Assembly: GCA_039583875.1 (NCBI GenBank)
Contig: CM077162.1
Span: forward strand, 57,749,675-57,813,674
Source: Platanthera guangdongensis
Taxonomy: Eukaryota > Streptophyta > Magnoliopsida > Asparagales > Orchidaceae
Direction: 5' to 3'
DNA: 64,000 nucleotides
Below are positions 35,575 to 45,377 of this stretch, one piece after another (within the stretch, counting starts at the first letter, position 1; every line of letters begins with the position of its first letter). Under the pieces are notes generated by a model. That model did no database searches, was not told the origin of the DNA, and saw only the letters and a list, made by a program, of their open reading frames with translations. Made by a program: the position numbers and the translations under genes.

Positions 35575-36546
35575 CTAAGCTGGGTCTTTATCTTTAATGG
35601 AGAGCTTTTCCATCATGACATCTGTTCCTGCAGAGCTAGGCAAAGAGCTTGACAACTCACTGTCAATCATGCATGACTCATCAAACACTACATGGACAAA
35701 CTCTTCTACAACTTGATTTGTCAAGTTATAGACTCTATATGCCCTACTATTGTTGTTGTACCCAACAAATATCCCCTCATGGGATTTGACAGCAAACTTA
35801 GTCATTTTTGACTTACCATTGTCGAGGATGAAAGACTTGCAACCAAAGATCCTGAATTAGGAAATGTTTGGTTTTCTGCACTTCAAGATCTCATAGGGAG
35901 TCTTCTTGTGCCCTTTGGTGATATAAGCCCTATTGACCACATGACATGCAGTGTTAACTACCTCAGCCCAGAAATATTCAGGGAGAGAAGTGTCACTCAA
36001 TAGTGTTCTCCCAACTTCTATGAGAGTCCTATTTTTCCTCTCAGCTAACCCATTTTGATGGGATGTTCTTGGAGAGGAGAACTCTTAATGAATCCCTTGC
36101 TCTTCATAGAATGTAGTCATAGTAGCAGACTGAAACTCAGTTCCATGGTCACTTCTCATTCTGACTACAGAGTATGCAAATTAATTTTGAATTTGCCTGA
36201 AAAACTTTGTGAAGACTTCAAGGGTTTCATCCTTTCTTCTAAGGAAGAACACCCAAGTAAATATGGAAAAGTCATCAACCACCACAAGAGTGTAGGCCAT
36301 CCTACCAAGACTATGAACTGGCATAAAACCAAACAAATCCATATGCAGGAGATACAAGCATCTAACAGAGTCCTTGGCCCCAATACACTTGAAAGTGGTC
36401 TTAGTCTGCTTCCCCTTTTGGCAAGCAGCACAGATACCCTCCTTGGAACATTTTATTTTGGGACCATTCCTAACAAGATCATCACTGATGAGCTAACCAA
36501 TGGTCTTATAATTCAGATGAGACAGTCTCTTGTGCCACTGGACACA
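35575..36546 (-). pseudogene. Integrase of C pol
   Basis: The core is recognisable in pieces: HMDLFGFMPV, VVVDDFSIFTWVFFLRR, RSDHGTEFQ and HQNGLAERKNRTLIE with the Glu, then FWAEVVNTACHVVNRAY and the C-terminal EGIFVGYNNNSRAYRVYN. All three catalytic acidic residues can be read, but stops interrupt the frame near 36530, 36170, 36080 and 35850. Confidence 0.8.
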
Positions 36547-36963
36547 CTATGAGACTTTCTCATCTATAACTAGGCATATAATGGAACTATTTTCTAGGCA
36601 AGAAAAATTCAAGCAATAAATATTCCCACTCCTAGTGCATGTTAAGATGACACATTGGACACTAAACCTCTTGATGTGGCACTTATTCTTGTGGAAGAAA
36701 ATGTCATAACTAAGGTCATATAGTTGGCTTATGCTTATGATGTTATGTTGCAACCGCTCCACATAAGCCACCTTTGTGATGGTGATTATGCCATTTGAGA
36801 TGTTATCATAGCCTCTAGATATTCCCTTGTCTGAGCCTCCAAAAATGACCTTGTGTCCATTCTTTACTGCAGTGTACTCCTTCAATAGCTCCTTTGTTCC
36901 AGTCATGTGCCTGGAACATCCACTGTCCAAGTACCATTTAGGGGATTTGGTAATTGAACTAAC
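36547..36963 (-). pseudogene. Protease and integrase zinc region of C pol
   Basis: VSSITKSPKWYLDSGCSRHMTG contains the D-S-G active site, followed by KVIFGGSDKG...VAYVERLQHNIISISQL. It is open to a stop in the VIDEKVS region just before WHKRLSHLN. The frame begins right after an AG at 36964, the presumed acceptor of the gag/pol intron-like segment. Confidence 0.85.
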
Positions 36964-36988
36964 CTGAAAAGAATGCAAGTCACCATAC
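36964..36988 (-). other. Intron-like GT...AG segment between gag and protease (C)
   Basis: On the minus strand AAG|GTATGG opens and CATTCTTTTCAG|GTT closes a 25-base segment that contains the gag stop codon. Donor and acceptor both look good for plants. Removal puts gag (codon AAG) and protease (codon GTT) in one frame, as in A and B. Confidence 0.5.
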
Positions 36989-38203
36989 CTTAGGACCTCA
37001 ATTTCTGTTGGTTCCTAGGTTCACATTAGCCTTGAAATAACCATGTCTTCCTGCAAAATTCCTGACAGGTTGGTAACCCTTGGAAATTGAGGAATTGTGC
37101 CAGCAATCCACGGCATAGTGGCCCACTTTGCCATAACACGTGCACGCATAGATATTATATCTAATTTTCTATTTGGGACCAACATTTGACTGTACTGCTT
37201 CCTAAACAGTGGGGAGATGTGCTGCACTAAACTTCCACCTTCTTTCTGCAGTAATTTAACTGAAGGACAGTCTTTCAGCTGGATATGTTGGCCTTCTCTG
37301 AGAACCACCAGCCTCATGTCTCTTTTCAGTTAACATGCATCTGATAGCATCTGAGATGGCCATTCCAGCCCTACCAGAAGACTCTCCTTGAGTCACAACT
37401 TTTGTTGTATGATTTAGGTTTTTAGCAGCAGTAATATCTTTGAGTTTTGGGGCGGGGTACCAAAAATATATGGTCCAGGTTGGACCATTTGGATTTCCTC
37501 ATGGGCAGCCTTAAAGGCTTTCATATGGCTATACCTTCCACCATGGCTTGGGCCACATTGGTCCATACCAGTGGATCTACCATTCTCCCTATGACCATAT
37601 TAAGTTTCATGGTCAACCTGTTAGAAGGCAACAATACTCTTTGAAAAGAAATTTGAGGCAGTGAGGCTAGAGGCACAACAGGTGCCTTCCCTTTTCCCTT
37701 TCCTCTTGGATTGGAAGATCTAGCAGGTCCCTTAAATCCAAACCTTTTCTTAGCAGCTTGGGTAAGGTGGGTATCAATTAAGGGTAGCAAAGTGCTTAGC
37801 TTAGAAAATTTTATCACCAACAATTTCTCATTTAAGAGATCATTTTCAAGTTTCTAGATAAGTTTCTCATCTGAGACTCTTACCACAGACTCACTATCAA
37901 TGATTTCCTTGAGCTGGCTTGCATGTGCAACCATGTCAGTGAGGGCCTTTTCCTGGACTTCACACTTGCTTTTAAGACTAAGAATCTCTTCTGCTTGCCT
38001 CTTTGCAAGTAGCTTGTATTTCATGAAGGCCTCAAGAAGTTCTCCATACTTGGCAATTTTTGAGTTTACATCATCCTCAAAGTCTGAATCCCCTTCATCT
38101 CTTGATGATTGAGCTTCAGAGACTGAGTCAGCCTCATGACTAGAAATAAAAGAATATGGTTTAGCATGTACCTGAGACTGACCAGGCTGATCCTGGCTGC
38201 TTT
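36989..38203 (-). pseudogene. gag: gag of C, C-terminal half
   Basis: After element G the gag frame resumes with an acidic Ser-rich stretch and a long coiled-coil-like helix (NSKIAKYGELLEAFMKYKLL... EEILSLKSKCEVQEKAL). A basic Gly/Lys-rich stretch follows (NPRGKGKGKAPVV). Near the end a Trp/Cys/His-containing region (CWHNSS...) and a G-P-K-V-W stop mark the gag C-terminus. Stops and frameshifts are present near 37857, 37520 and 37320. Confidence 0.75.
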
Positions 38204-38720
38204 TGTAACGCCCCCACCTGTCACATGGCATATAACGGTGGGTCCGGCCGGGGCCCCACGCCATATATCACAGACAAGCGAAGAAATTACTTGTGGGAAT
38301 CAAACTCTATGCGTATCCTTAACTCATTCATTCTACGCAGCCTGTTTTATGTTACCATGAACTCAAACCAGAAGGTCCACCAATATATAAATACCACATT
38401 TATATATAACAACACCAGGAATGTATACAACCCACACACCCTGGCCTTATAGACTTACAGGTTCCTCTTTTACACATCAATAATTTCGCACATCGGCACG
38501 CAGGCCGGCCAGACATGAAATCCAAACACAACTCTTCGCATGGCCTTCAAGGGCCAATAGCAGCAAGCTAGCCATTCCACTTCTTCACTCCACCTGCAAG
38601 TTGCCACCCATGCCAATATAGAAACAAAGTAACGGTCAGCATTTAGCTGAACCATTATAACAACCCTACCCCCTACCCGGGGTAGTGGTTCCTTCCCTGT
38701 ATACAGTGCCATTATCTATC

Positions 38721-38750
38721 ATCAAGCATCATCAAGCATCATCAAGCATC
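38721..38750. repeat. 10-bp minisatellite, three copies
   Basis: ATCAAGCATC is repeated three times head to tail in the G LTR, flanked by partial units. Confidence 0.9.
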
Positions 38751-38995
38751 ATATGTATATCATTTTCTTTATCCCGCTAGCAAACACATCACATCACAAA
38801 TGCTGGAATCCATCAGACGCTCCGTGCACTCAGGGCACCTTCTTGGCGTACCGGAATCCACCAGTCATACACCGCCGATCAGAGGTTTTAACTTGTTGGT
38901 TGACCGGCCCTAGTCCACCAGTCTCGCAAGCTGGCGACATCCCGCCCAAACCAATCAGAGGTACAACCTCACAGCATCCAATAACAACCAGAGCA

Positions 38996-39235
38996 GATCG
39001 ACCCACACCATGTGGTGTAGCAAGCCGGGTTTATCAACGCTCCCAAGGCATTACTACCCATCGACCCCCCCTCCTATTCCGATCGACCCACCCATGTGGT
39101 GCAGCAAGCCGGGTTTAACTCGGCTCCCCAGGCATTGCCACCAATCGATCCCTACCTAACTAGATCAACCCACCCTAGTGGTGTAACAGGCCGGGTTTAT
39201 CTCGAGCTCCCTAGGCGTGCTACCAATTGATCATA
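38996..39235. repeat. ~83-bp tandem repeat, three copies, in LTR of G
   Basis: Copies start at GATC(G/A)ACCCACC near 38996, 39081 and 39163. Each contains GTGGTGTAGCAAGCCGGGTT-type sequence, a CTCCC.AGGC core and a CCAATCGATC-like end. The copies are clearly diverged. Confidence 0.8.
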
Positions 39236-40269
39236 TCATAACCAGGAGCTTCATCAAAGCCTCCTCACATTCATCATCACATCTATACATTCATCACATC
39301 AGAAATCCATTTGCATCTCATCAAATCCACGGAGTCTTCTCCGGTTTACCCATGAACATCACCAATCCAGACTACCGGTCCAGATGGGCTTCACACAGCA
39401 TTCCTATGCCGTACTCCATAATTCCGGCTCTAGATGCAGACTCAACAAAGGAATCACTTCCGCGAATCCACCTCTTGGTGGAGGATTCCAAGCACATGCA
39501 TAAAGAAAGGACTTCGATGTACAAGAAGGAGATCGTTACCCTTGAAGATTGCTTCGGTGCCATGAAGTAGCCAGATGGAAATCACCGCCTCGGCTCTGCC
39601 TTCACGAATCCGCCCTTAGATCTTCGCTCCGCACTCCGCAGCTCCTCCACCAGCCGGTAGTCACAACACCTGGACTTCACAACACCTGGATAGAGCCCAA
39701 CCACTGGATCCAGGAAGAGGGAAACAAACGACTCAGATTAGGCCAGAAAAGCCTGAACACGGCCTGACATGCCCTGTGACACGCCCGTGTCACAGGCCGT
39801 GTCCCCTTAAGCGGCAGTCAACTAACTCAGTCTAGCAAATACACGGCGGTCTGACACTCCTGTGTCACGTGCCGTGTCCACGACACGCCCTCAGACACGC
39901 CCGTGTCTGAGGCCGTGTGCATCAGGCTGCAGACCCGCAAAAGCACTCGAGACATACACGGCCATGGCACACGCCCGTATTCCAGGCCGTGTGCACCTCG
40001 ACACACCCGTGTCCCACAAACATGCCCTAGCTCGAAACGTCGAGCTGAGTTCGACGACCACTGACACGCCCTGTGACACGCCCGTGTCACATGCCGTGTA
40101 CTCACTCGACACTCGACACTCGACGATCGTCGAGCAAAATTCGTCGACCTCATAACTCGACACAACCCAGACATGATACGGCCTGGGACACGCCCGTGTC
40201 CCATGCCATGTCACCCATGCCTGAACCCAAATTGGCCCAAATTGACCCGACTGACTTCGGGGTGTTACA

Positions 40270-40648
40270 ATCCTCCCCTCCTTCAAATAATTTCGTCCTC
40301 AAAATTTGACTCCAATAAGCCAATCAGCCACAAAACAATTGCTTACGCACATTTGCGAGCCGTATTTGACACTGCTTGTCTCATACCAAGCCAGCGCACA
40401 AACGACAAACATACATCAAAACATACATCCCTAACTTCAACTTGTGCACATTCAGCCACATAATACATCAAAACAAGACATCATGATCTATTTATCTCCT
40501 CACAATTACAAGTGCACCAAGCTTTTATAGAGATGTACAACATCTTTTATTCATCACACCTACATATCAGCATAGTTTACATACACAACCATGGACGATC
40601 CATCAAGTTCCGATTCTGTCCTAGCATCAAAGTGATTCTCATCACGCT
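40270..40648 (-). other. PPT and pol-less 3' region of element G
   Basis: GAAGGAGGGGAGGAT on the minus strand (40270-40284) is the PPT. The remaining ~360 bases to the gag stop hold no recognisable pol sequence, so gag sequence is joined almost directly to the 3' untranslated region. Confidence 0.7.
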
Positions 40649-41655
40649 TCACTTCCGCTCAGCCTCCCGATTTTGCAATTCGCGATTAAGAGACAAATTA
40701 AACACCCGAGGCTGAATTTCACCAACTGAGCTTTGCGGCACTTGCACTTCCATCGCATGCAATCGAGGTTGCGTCCGGGTTGCAGATGACTCGGCCACTA
40801 CTTTACCCTTTTTGTCATATGACGCACCTGTCCTTTTCTCACTCCCTGGAGGGGCATTTCAACAGAATTTTGCTATGTGTCCTTGCTGCTCACATTTATA
40901 GCATATACGTGTATCAACACGTCCTGTCCCATAAGTAGCCCCCGAAGAAACCGTCGACGGAGCTGATTCCGCAGGCCTAAATCATTTCTTCTCCGGTCAT
41001 ATAAACTCTGATTGATCCGATTACGACACTTTAAACTCTGGTTTTTCCGCTGCCAGTCTCTAATTTTCTTGTACCCGCTTCATATCCTTCTCCAATGCAC
41101 GAGCTGTGTCGACCAACGCTTGGAAGCCTTGGCTCACCGAACTCGGAAGTGCCAACCTCAATTCATCCCGTAGTCCTTCATAAAACCGATTTGTCTTTCG
41201 TGCTTCCTCTGCGAAGGTAGATCCCGCATATCTCCCCAATCTTGTAAACTCATGCAGGTAGGTATCAATATCTCGCTCACCCTGCACCAGACGTAGAAAC
41301 TCATTTTCCATCGCAATCCGCTGCGACACTGGCACATACTTGGCTAAAAATATTCGGGAGAATTCATCCATGGAAACTTCCGTTAAACCTCGACCTGCCA
41401 ATTGATGCACTTCGATCTCATCCCACCATAATCTTGCATCGCCTTCCAACAGAAAAGTGGCCAACGTCACTTTCTGCTCCTCTACCGTCCTGATTGCAGT
41501 TAGGATCCTTTTTACCCTTGCCAGCCAATCTTCCACCTGCGTTGGGGAAAGTGCTCCACCAAATGTCAGTGGATGAAAGTGCATAAAATGTATCAATGAC
41601 TCGTCACTTGCTTGCGCCTCCACCACCACTGCAACTTGCTCTTTCCTTACACCAG
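40649..41655 (-). pseudogene. gag: gag of element G
   Basis: The gypsy gag domain is well preserved at 41060-41629 (HPLTFGGALSPTQVEDWLARVKRIL; LWWDEIEVHQLAGRG; FLAKYVPVSQRIAMENEFLRL; YEGLRDELRLAL). Next come several in-frame stops, then a CCHC knuckle (C-Y-K-C...G-H...F-C) near 40865-40905 and an N-R-E-A-E-R-K end with TGA at 40649. The N-terminus is cut off by the deletion that joins it to LTR sequence near 41655. The same frame is kept throughout apart from the stops. Confidence 0.85.
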
Positions 41656-41862
41656 TCCTTGCACGCCCTGTGACACACCCGTGTCACAGGCCGTGTCCTC
41701 ACTCGAAACTCGACACTCGACGTTCGTCAAGCAAAATTCGTCGACCTCACGACTCGAACCCAGGCATGACACGCCCTGGGACACGCCCGTGTCCCAGGAC
41801 GTGTCACCCATGCCTGAACCCAAATTGGCCTAAATTGACCCGATTGACTTCGGGGTGTTACA
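41656..41862 (-). repeat. 5' LTR remnant of element G
   Basis: About 200 bases matching 40063-40269: CACGCCCTGTGACAC..., ACTCGACACTCGACGTTCGTC and the terminal GACTTCGGGGTGTTACA. A deletion removed the rest of this LTR, the PBS and the gag start. Confidence 0.88.
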
Positions 41863-43133
41863 GATTTCTTCATCTGTCATTTCCATTTGTCCGTGGCACT
41901 GAGCATCTCCTTCTTCATCTTCATCCATCTCTGAGTCACTATCTTGGTGTGATAGAGGGGCCCTGATCCCTATTATAGCAGCAGAGAACTCTCCTTTAGC
42001 AACAACAATAAGCCCAATGTAGGCTTCATCTTCTTCACTGTCCGACTCAGAGGAAGAGTTAGACCAGGTCTTCTCTTTCTTAGCCACTAGGGACTTCCCT
42101 TTCTTCTTTCCCTTGTGGTTCTTCTTCACTCTTTCTTCTTTCCTCATTACTGGGCAGTCAGCAATTACACGCACAGGTTTGCTGCAGCAAAAATAAATAA
42201 TGTTAGAGGAAGATTGTTTATTAGAGTTAGGAGCATACATGTCCTCCTTAGAGGATTTCCTTCTATGCTGAGAGGAGGAAGAAGCCCTTCTGTTCTTCTA
42301 ATGCCCCTTCTTTATGAGTTTCTGAAACTGCCTGGAGAAGGCAGTAAGATCCTCATCTGATGTATGACTGTCAGATGAGCTGGACCTGGAGCTCTCCGAT
42401 TCTAACACAGCATTTCTCCTTACTGGAGAGATCTTCCTTCTGCTCCTGGTTGAACCATCATCTTTGAAAGCCAGAGATTTCTCCTTACTCTGTGACTTGC
42501 TGGTCATCTCTTCTTCTTCCTTCCTTTAAACAAGTTGTATCTCATAGGACAACAGCTTTCCAAATAGGGTTGGAGGTGGTGTGTCTGCTAGTTTGCCCAT
42601 CTCCCTGATGGCACAGATCTTTGTGTCCCAATCCTTTATGAGGGACCTGAGAAACTTGTAATTCAGCTCATAGGTGTTGAGGACTCTTCCATAAGTTCTC
42701 AGTTCATTAATAGTTCTGAAAATCTTTCAAAACTTTCAGCAATGCCCTCAGACTTTCCTTATCTGAAGGCCCCATAATCCTGGTTGAGCATGGATTTCCT
42801 GTCACCCCTCAACTCTTCTAAACCATCCATAAACACCACTAGGGTGTCCCATATCTCCTTGGAGGTCTTGTAGTGCACCAAATTTTGGAATATAGGATCA
42901 TCTACTCCACTAGAAATGATGTTTTGAGCTCTCTTGTCCAAGGAGGCAAGGAGGAGCTCATCCATGTTCATTTCTTCATATGATTTAGGAGTCTGAATGT
43001 TGGCATATGGAACTGAGATCTTCATGGGGATGAAGGGTCCCTCTTTGACTGTGATGAAGATCCTAAGGTAGCAGCTTCCATGAACATTCTGACCCTTTCC
43101 TTCCAAAGTCAAAACCCATACTTTCTTCATATA
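41863..43133 (-). pseudogene. gag: gag of C, N-terminal half
   Basis: It starts at the fusion point with GQNVHG...FITVKEGPFIPMKI and continues with the copia gag domain (QTPKSYEEMNMDELLLASLDKRAQNII; TSKEIWDTLVVFMDGLEELRGDRKSMLNQ). After broken frames come a Ser-rich segment (SESSRSSSSDSHTSDEDL) and a zinc knuckle C-C-S-K...D-C near 42140-42185 in which the usual Gly-His is changed. Lys-rich and acidic tails run to the G insertion. Confidence 0.8.
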
Positions 43134-43142
43134 ATTTACATG
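43126..43142 (-). other. Fusion junction: pol of B onto gag of C
   Basis: On the minus strand the B frame reads the integrase-finger sequence HKRLAHVN and then, within a few codons, passes into the gag sequence of C (KGQNVHG...FITVKEG). Comparable positions in the intact parts of B and C share a short TACAAGA-like stretch, which could have guided the join. Confidence 0.75.
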
Positions 43143-43586
43143 GGCTAGCCTCTTGTGTCATAGGACACAATAACAGACTTTCTCATTTGCCACTAAACAG
43201 ATAGGAGATTCTGTATTTAAACATAGAGTGTTCAAGCAAAAAACATTTCCACTCCTAGTTCCTATCACGATGACCTCTTCGTCACTTGACCTCCTAATTA
43301 GGCACTCATCCTTGTGGAATACAATAACAAAGCCACGATCAGAGAGCTGGCTTATGCTTATAAGGTTGTGTTGCAACACTTCAACATAAGCCACCTTAGT
43401 GATGGTGACTATGTCATTGGTGATCTTACCATATTCTCTTATTATTCCTCTATCTGAGCCACCAAAGATTACTTTGGGTCCATCTTTCACTATAGTGTAC
43501 TCGTTCAAATTCCTCCTTATCCCAGTCATATGCCTGGAACATCCACTATCCAAGTACCATATAGGGGTATGGCCACTTGGACTAAC
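43134..43586 (-). pseudogene. Protease and start of integrase of element B
   Basis: VSPSGHTPIWYLDSGCSRHMTG with D-S-G opens the protease. VIFGGSDRGIIREYGKI, AYVEVLQHNLISISQLS and a stop (in place of Trp) before HKRLAHVN follow. It then runs into gag of C. It begins right after an AG at 43587. Confidence 0.85.
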
Positions 43587-43609
43587 CTGTAATATACAGT
43601 TTACTTTAC
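43587..43609 (-). other. Intron-like GT...AG segment between gag and protease (B)
   Basis: AAG|GTAAAG and TATATTACAG|GTT bound 23 bases on the minus strand, including the gag stop. The length leaves a remainder of two when divided by three, unlike A and C, yet removal again joins gag and protease in frame. Confidence 0.5.
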
Positions 43610-45372
43610 CTTAGGACCCCAATATCTATGTGGTCCTAGGTGTGTATTAGTCTGAAACTAAACATGTCCACTAGTAAGATTTCTGACTTGTGGACTAACT
43701 TTAGCTCTGACCATATTGGGATTGTGTCAGCAGTCAATGGCATAATGACATATCTTGCCACATCACCAACAATCATGAATGTTGTATCTCCTATTTTGTG
43801 TAGACCAAGCAGTTGGACTGACTGCAGTTTTGACAGAAGGAATAGATGCAACAGACATTTTATGTTTCCTTTCAGCAAGTATTTGAATGAAGGTTAGTCT
43901 GCTTGCTGGCTTGTTTGGCATATTCTGAACTCTATCGGTAGCATATTTCTTTTTAGATAGTGTGCTCTTGATAGCATCATAAATATCCATATCAGGGAAG
44001 CTGACAGACTGACTCATAGTCCTATTCTGTGCTGTCAGGTTTAGAAAACTGGTTGCACCCACATTTTTCAGAGGAGGGGCTGTAGCACTAAAGACAAATG
44101 GTCCATGATGGGCGATTTGAATTTCTTCATGGGCAGCCTTAAAGGCACTTGCCCTACTATAGCTTCCACAATGGTCGGCAACATCTTTTGTTCCACTTGT
44201 CGATGCACCATTCATATAATGACCACAAATACTTTCTTGTTCTTACCTATTTGAAGGGTATATCACCCTCTTGAATGGGTTAGGTGGCATAGATGCCATT
44301 GGCACCGCTGAAACTTTCCCTTTCCCTTTGGAATGGCTAGGTCTTATGTTACCATTGAATCCCAATCCCTTCTTATCCTTCTGTGAAGTGGAGGAATCTA
44401 TCAAGGGCAACACTGTATTGGGCTGAGAGAATTTGGCCACAATATATTTCTCCCTTTGGAGCTTTTCTTCAAGATCTTTGATGAGACTATTCTTGCTCTT
44501 AATAGTCTCCTTCTAGATGCCTGATAGGGTTTTCAGTTCACTGATTTCCCTCATTGTCTGATACAACACAACACCTGTTTCAACAAGCTGAGAAGCAGCA
44601 GGTTGTAGAGAAAAACTCTCTCTAGCCCGTATCTTGGTCAGCTTCTTGCATTTCCTAAAGGCATTTAGATGTTCACTATATCTGTCAATCAATTGATTGA
44701 CATCACCCTTTTATCCATAATCTTCTTCACCATTAGATGAAGAGGTTTCTGCATCAGATCTTGTCTCAAGCATGGACACAGAACAGGATGGAGAATATAC
44801 CTTACTTTGACCAGGCTGATCCTGACTGCTCTCTTCATCAGTCATTGCCATCAACCCTCTGCCGCTGTGGCCATATTCATACACTCTGAGTCACTATTTG
44901 ATAGTGTTAGATGGGACCTGATTACTGTTGTAATACCTTTATGTTGAACAGCAACAACAACAACTAGCCTAATATAGGCTTCCCCTTCTTCAGACTCAGA
45001 TGATGATGAGTCTGTCCAGCACTTTTCTTTCTTAGCCAAAGTACTTTTCCTTATTGCCCTTGTGCTTCTTGTGAGATTTCTTCTCACCCTCCTCCATTCT
45101 CTTTACAAGGCAATCAGCAATGACATGCCCTGACTTACTGCAGCAATAACAGATAACATTAGCTGAATTCTGTTTACTAGGTTTAGAGCCATACCTGTCC
45201 TCCTTAGAGGATTTCTTCCAGTGATGTACTGAGGAGGATGGTCTAGTATTCCAGTGCTTCTTCTTCATCGGCCAATGGAGCTGCCTGGAGAAGACAACAA
45301 AGTCCTCATCAGACATACTATTGTCTGATGCATTTGATTCAGAGCATTCTGAATCTGCTAGTCTTCTTGGAG
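43610..45372 (-). pseudogene. gag: gag of element B, C-terminal part
   Basis: After element F the frame resumes with LADSECSESNASDNSMSDED, the knuckle C-Y-C-C-S-K-S-G-H-V-I-A-D-C near 45120-45160 and a Lys/Gly-rich tail. It continues through acidic, coiled-coil-like (44500-44700) and basic stretches (SHSKGKGKVSAVPMASMPP near 44300). It ends in G-P-K-V-K stop at about 43604. Stops and small frameshifts occur near 45030, 44845, 44510 and 44235. Confidence 0.75.
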
Positions 45373-45377
45373 GAGAA
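45373..45377. repeat. Target-site duplication of element F (left copy, GAGAA)
   Basis: GAGAA at 45373-45377 and 54396-54400 bracket element F. Confidence 0.93.

Larger units (their letters stand above)
38204..40269 (-). repeat. 3' LTR of element G
   Basis: TGTAACGCCCCC...GGGGTGTTACA in plus-strand reading. It holds a short minisatellite (38721-38750), a three-copy ~83-bp repeat (38996-39235) and an array of GACACGCCCGTGTC palindromes with TCGACGATCGTCGA motifs (39770-40210). The right 200 bases match 41660-41862. Confidence 0.9.
38204..41862 (-). mobile_element. Element G: gag-only Ty3/gypsy element with large deletions
   Basis: Left LTR 38204-40269 (2066 bp), PPT, gag, then only the last ~200 bp of the other LTR (about 41660-41862). 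Pol is missing, as are the PBS, the gag N-terminus and most of the 5' LTR. Flanks read GCTTT (38199-38203) and GATTT (41863-41867), a target duplication with one change. Gag and LTR design match E and F, so it is a deletion derivative of that lineage, inserted in gag of C in the same orientation. Confidence 0.88.
33758..43133 (-). mobile_element. Element C: Sirevirus-type copia, gag to RNase H, interrupted by G
   Basis: Read from 43133 down: gag without its first ~45 residues, [element G 38204-41862], rest of gag, PR, INT, RT, RNase H, PPTs and LTR. It has no 5' LTR or PBS of its own; at 43133 it is fused to the pol of element B. It is more decayed than A, with many stops and frameshifts. It belongs to a different Sirevirus subfamily from A, with a longer coiled-coil gag and no third ORF. 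Confidence 0.85.

Noticed and set aside
39770..40210. Palindrome array in LTR G considered as a CRISPR-like array
   Set aside because: Unit spacing is irregular, there are no unique spacers of constant length, and it lies in a plant retrotransposon LTR.
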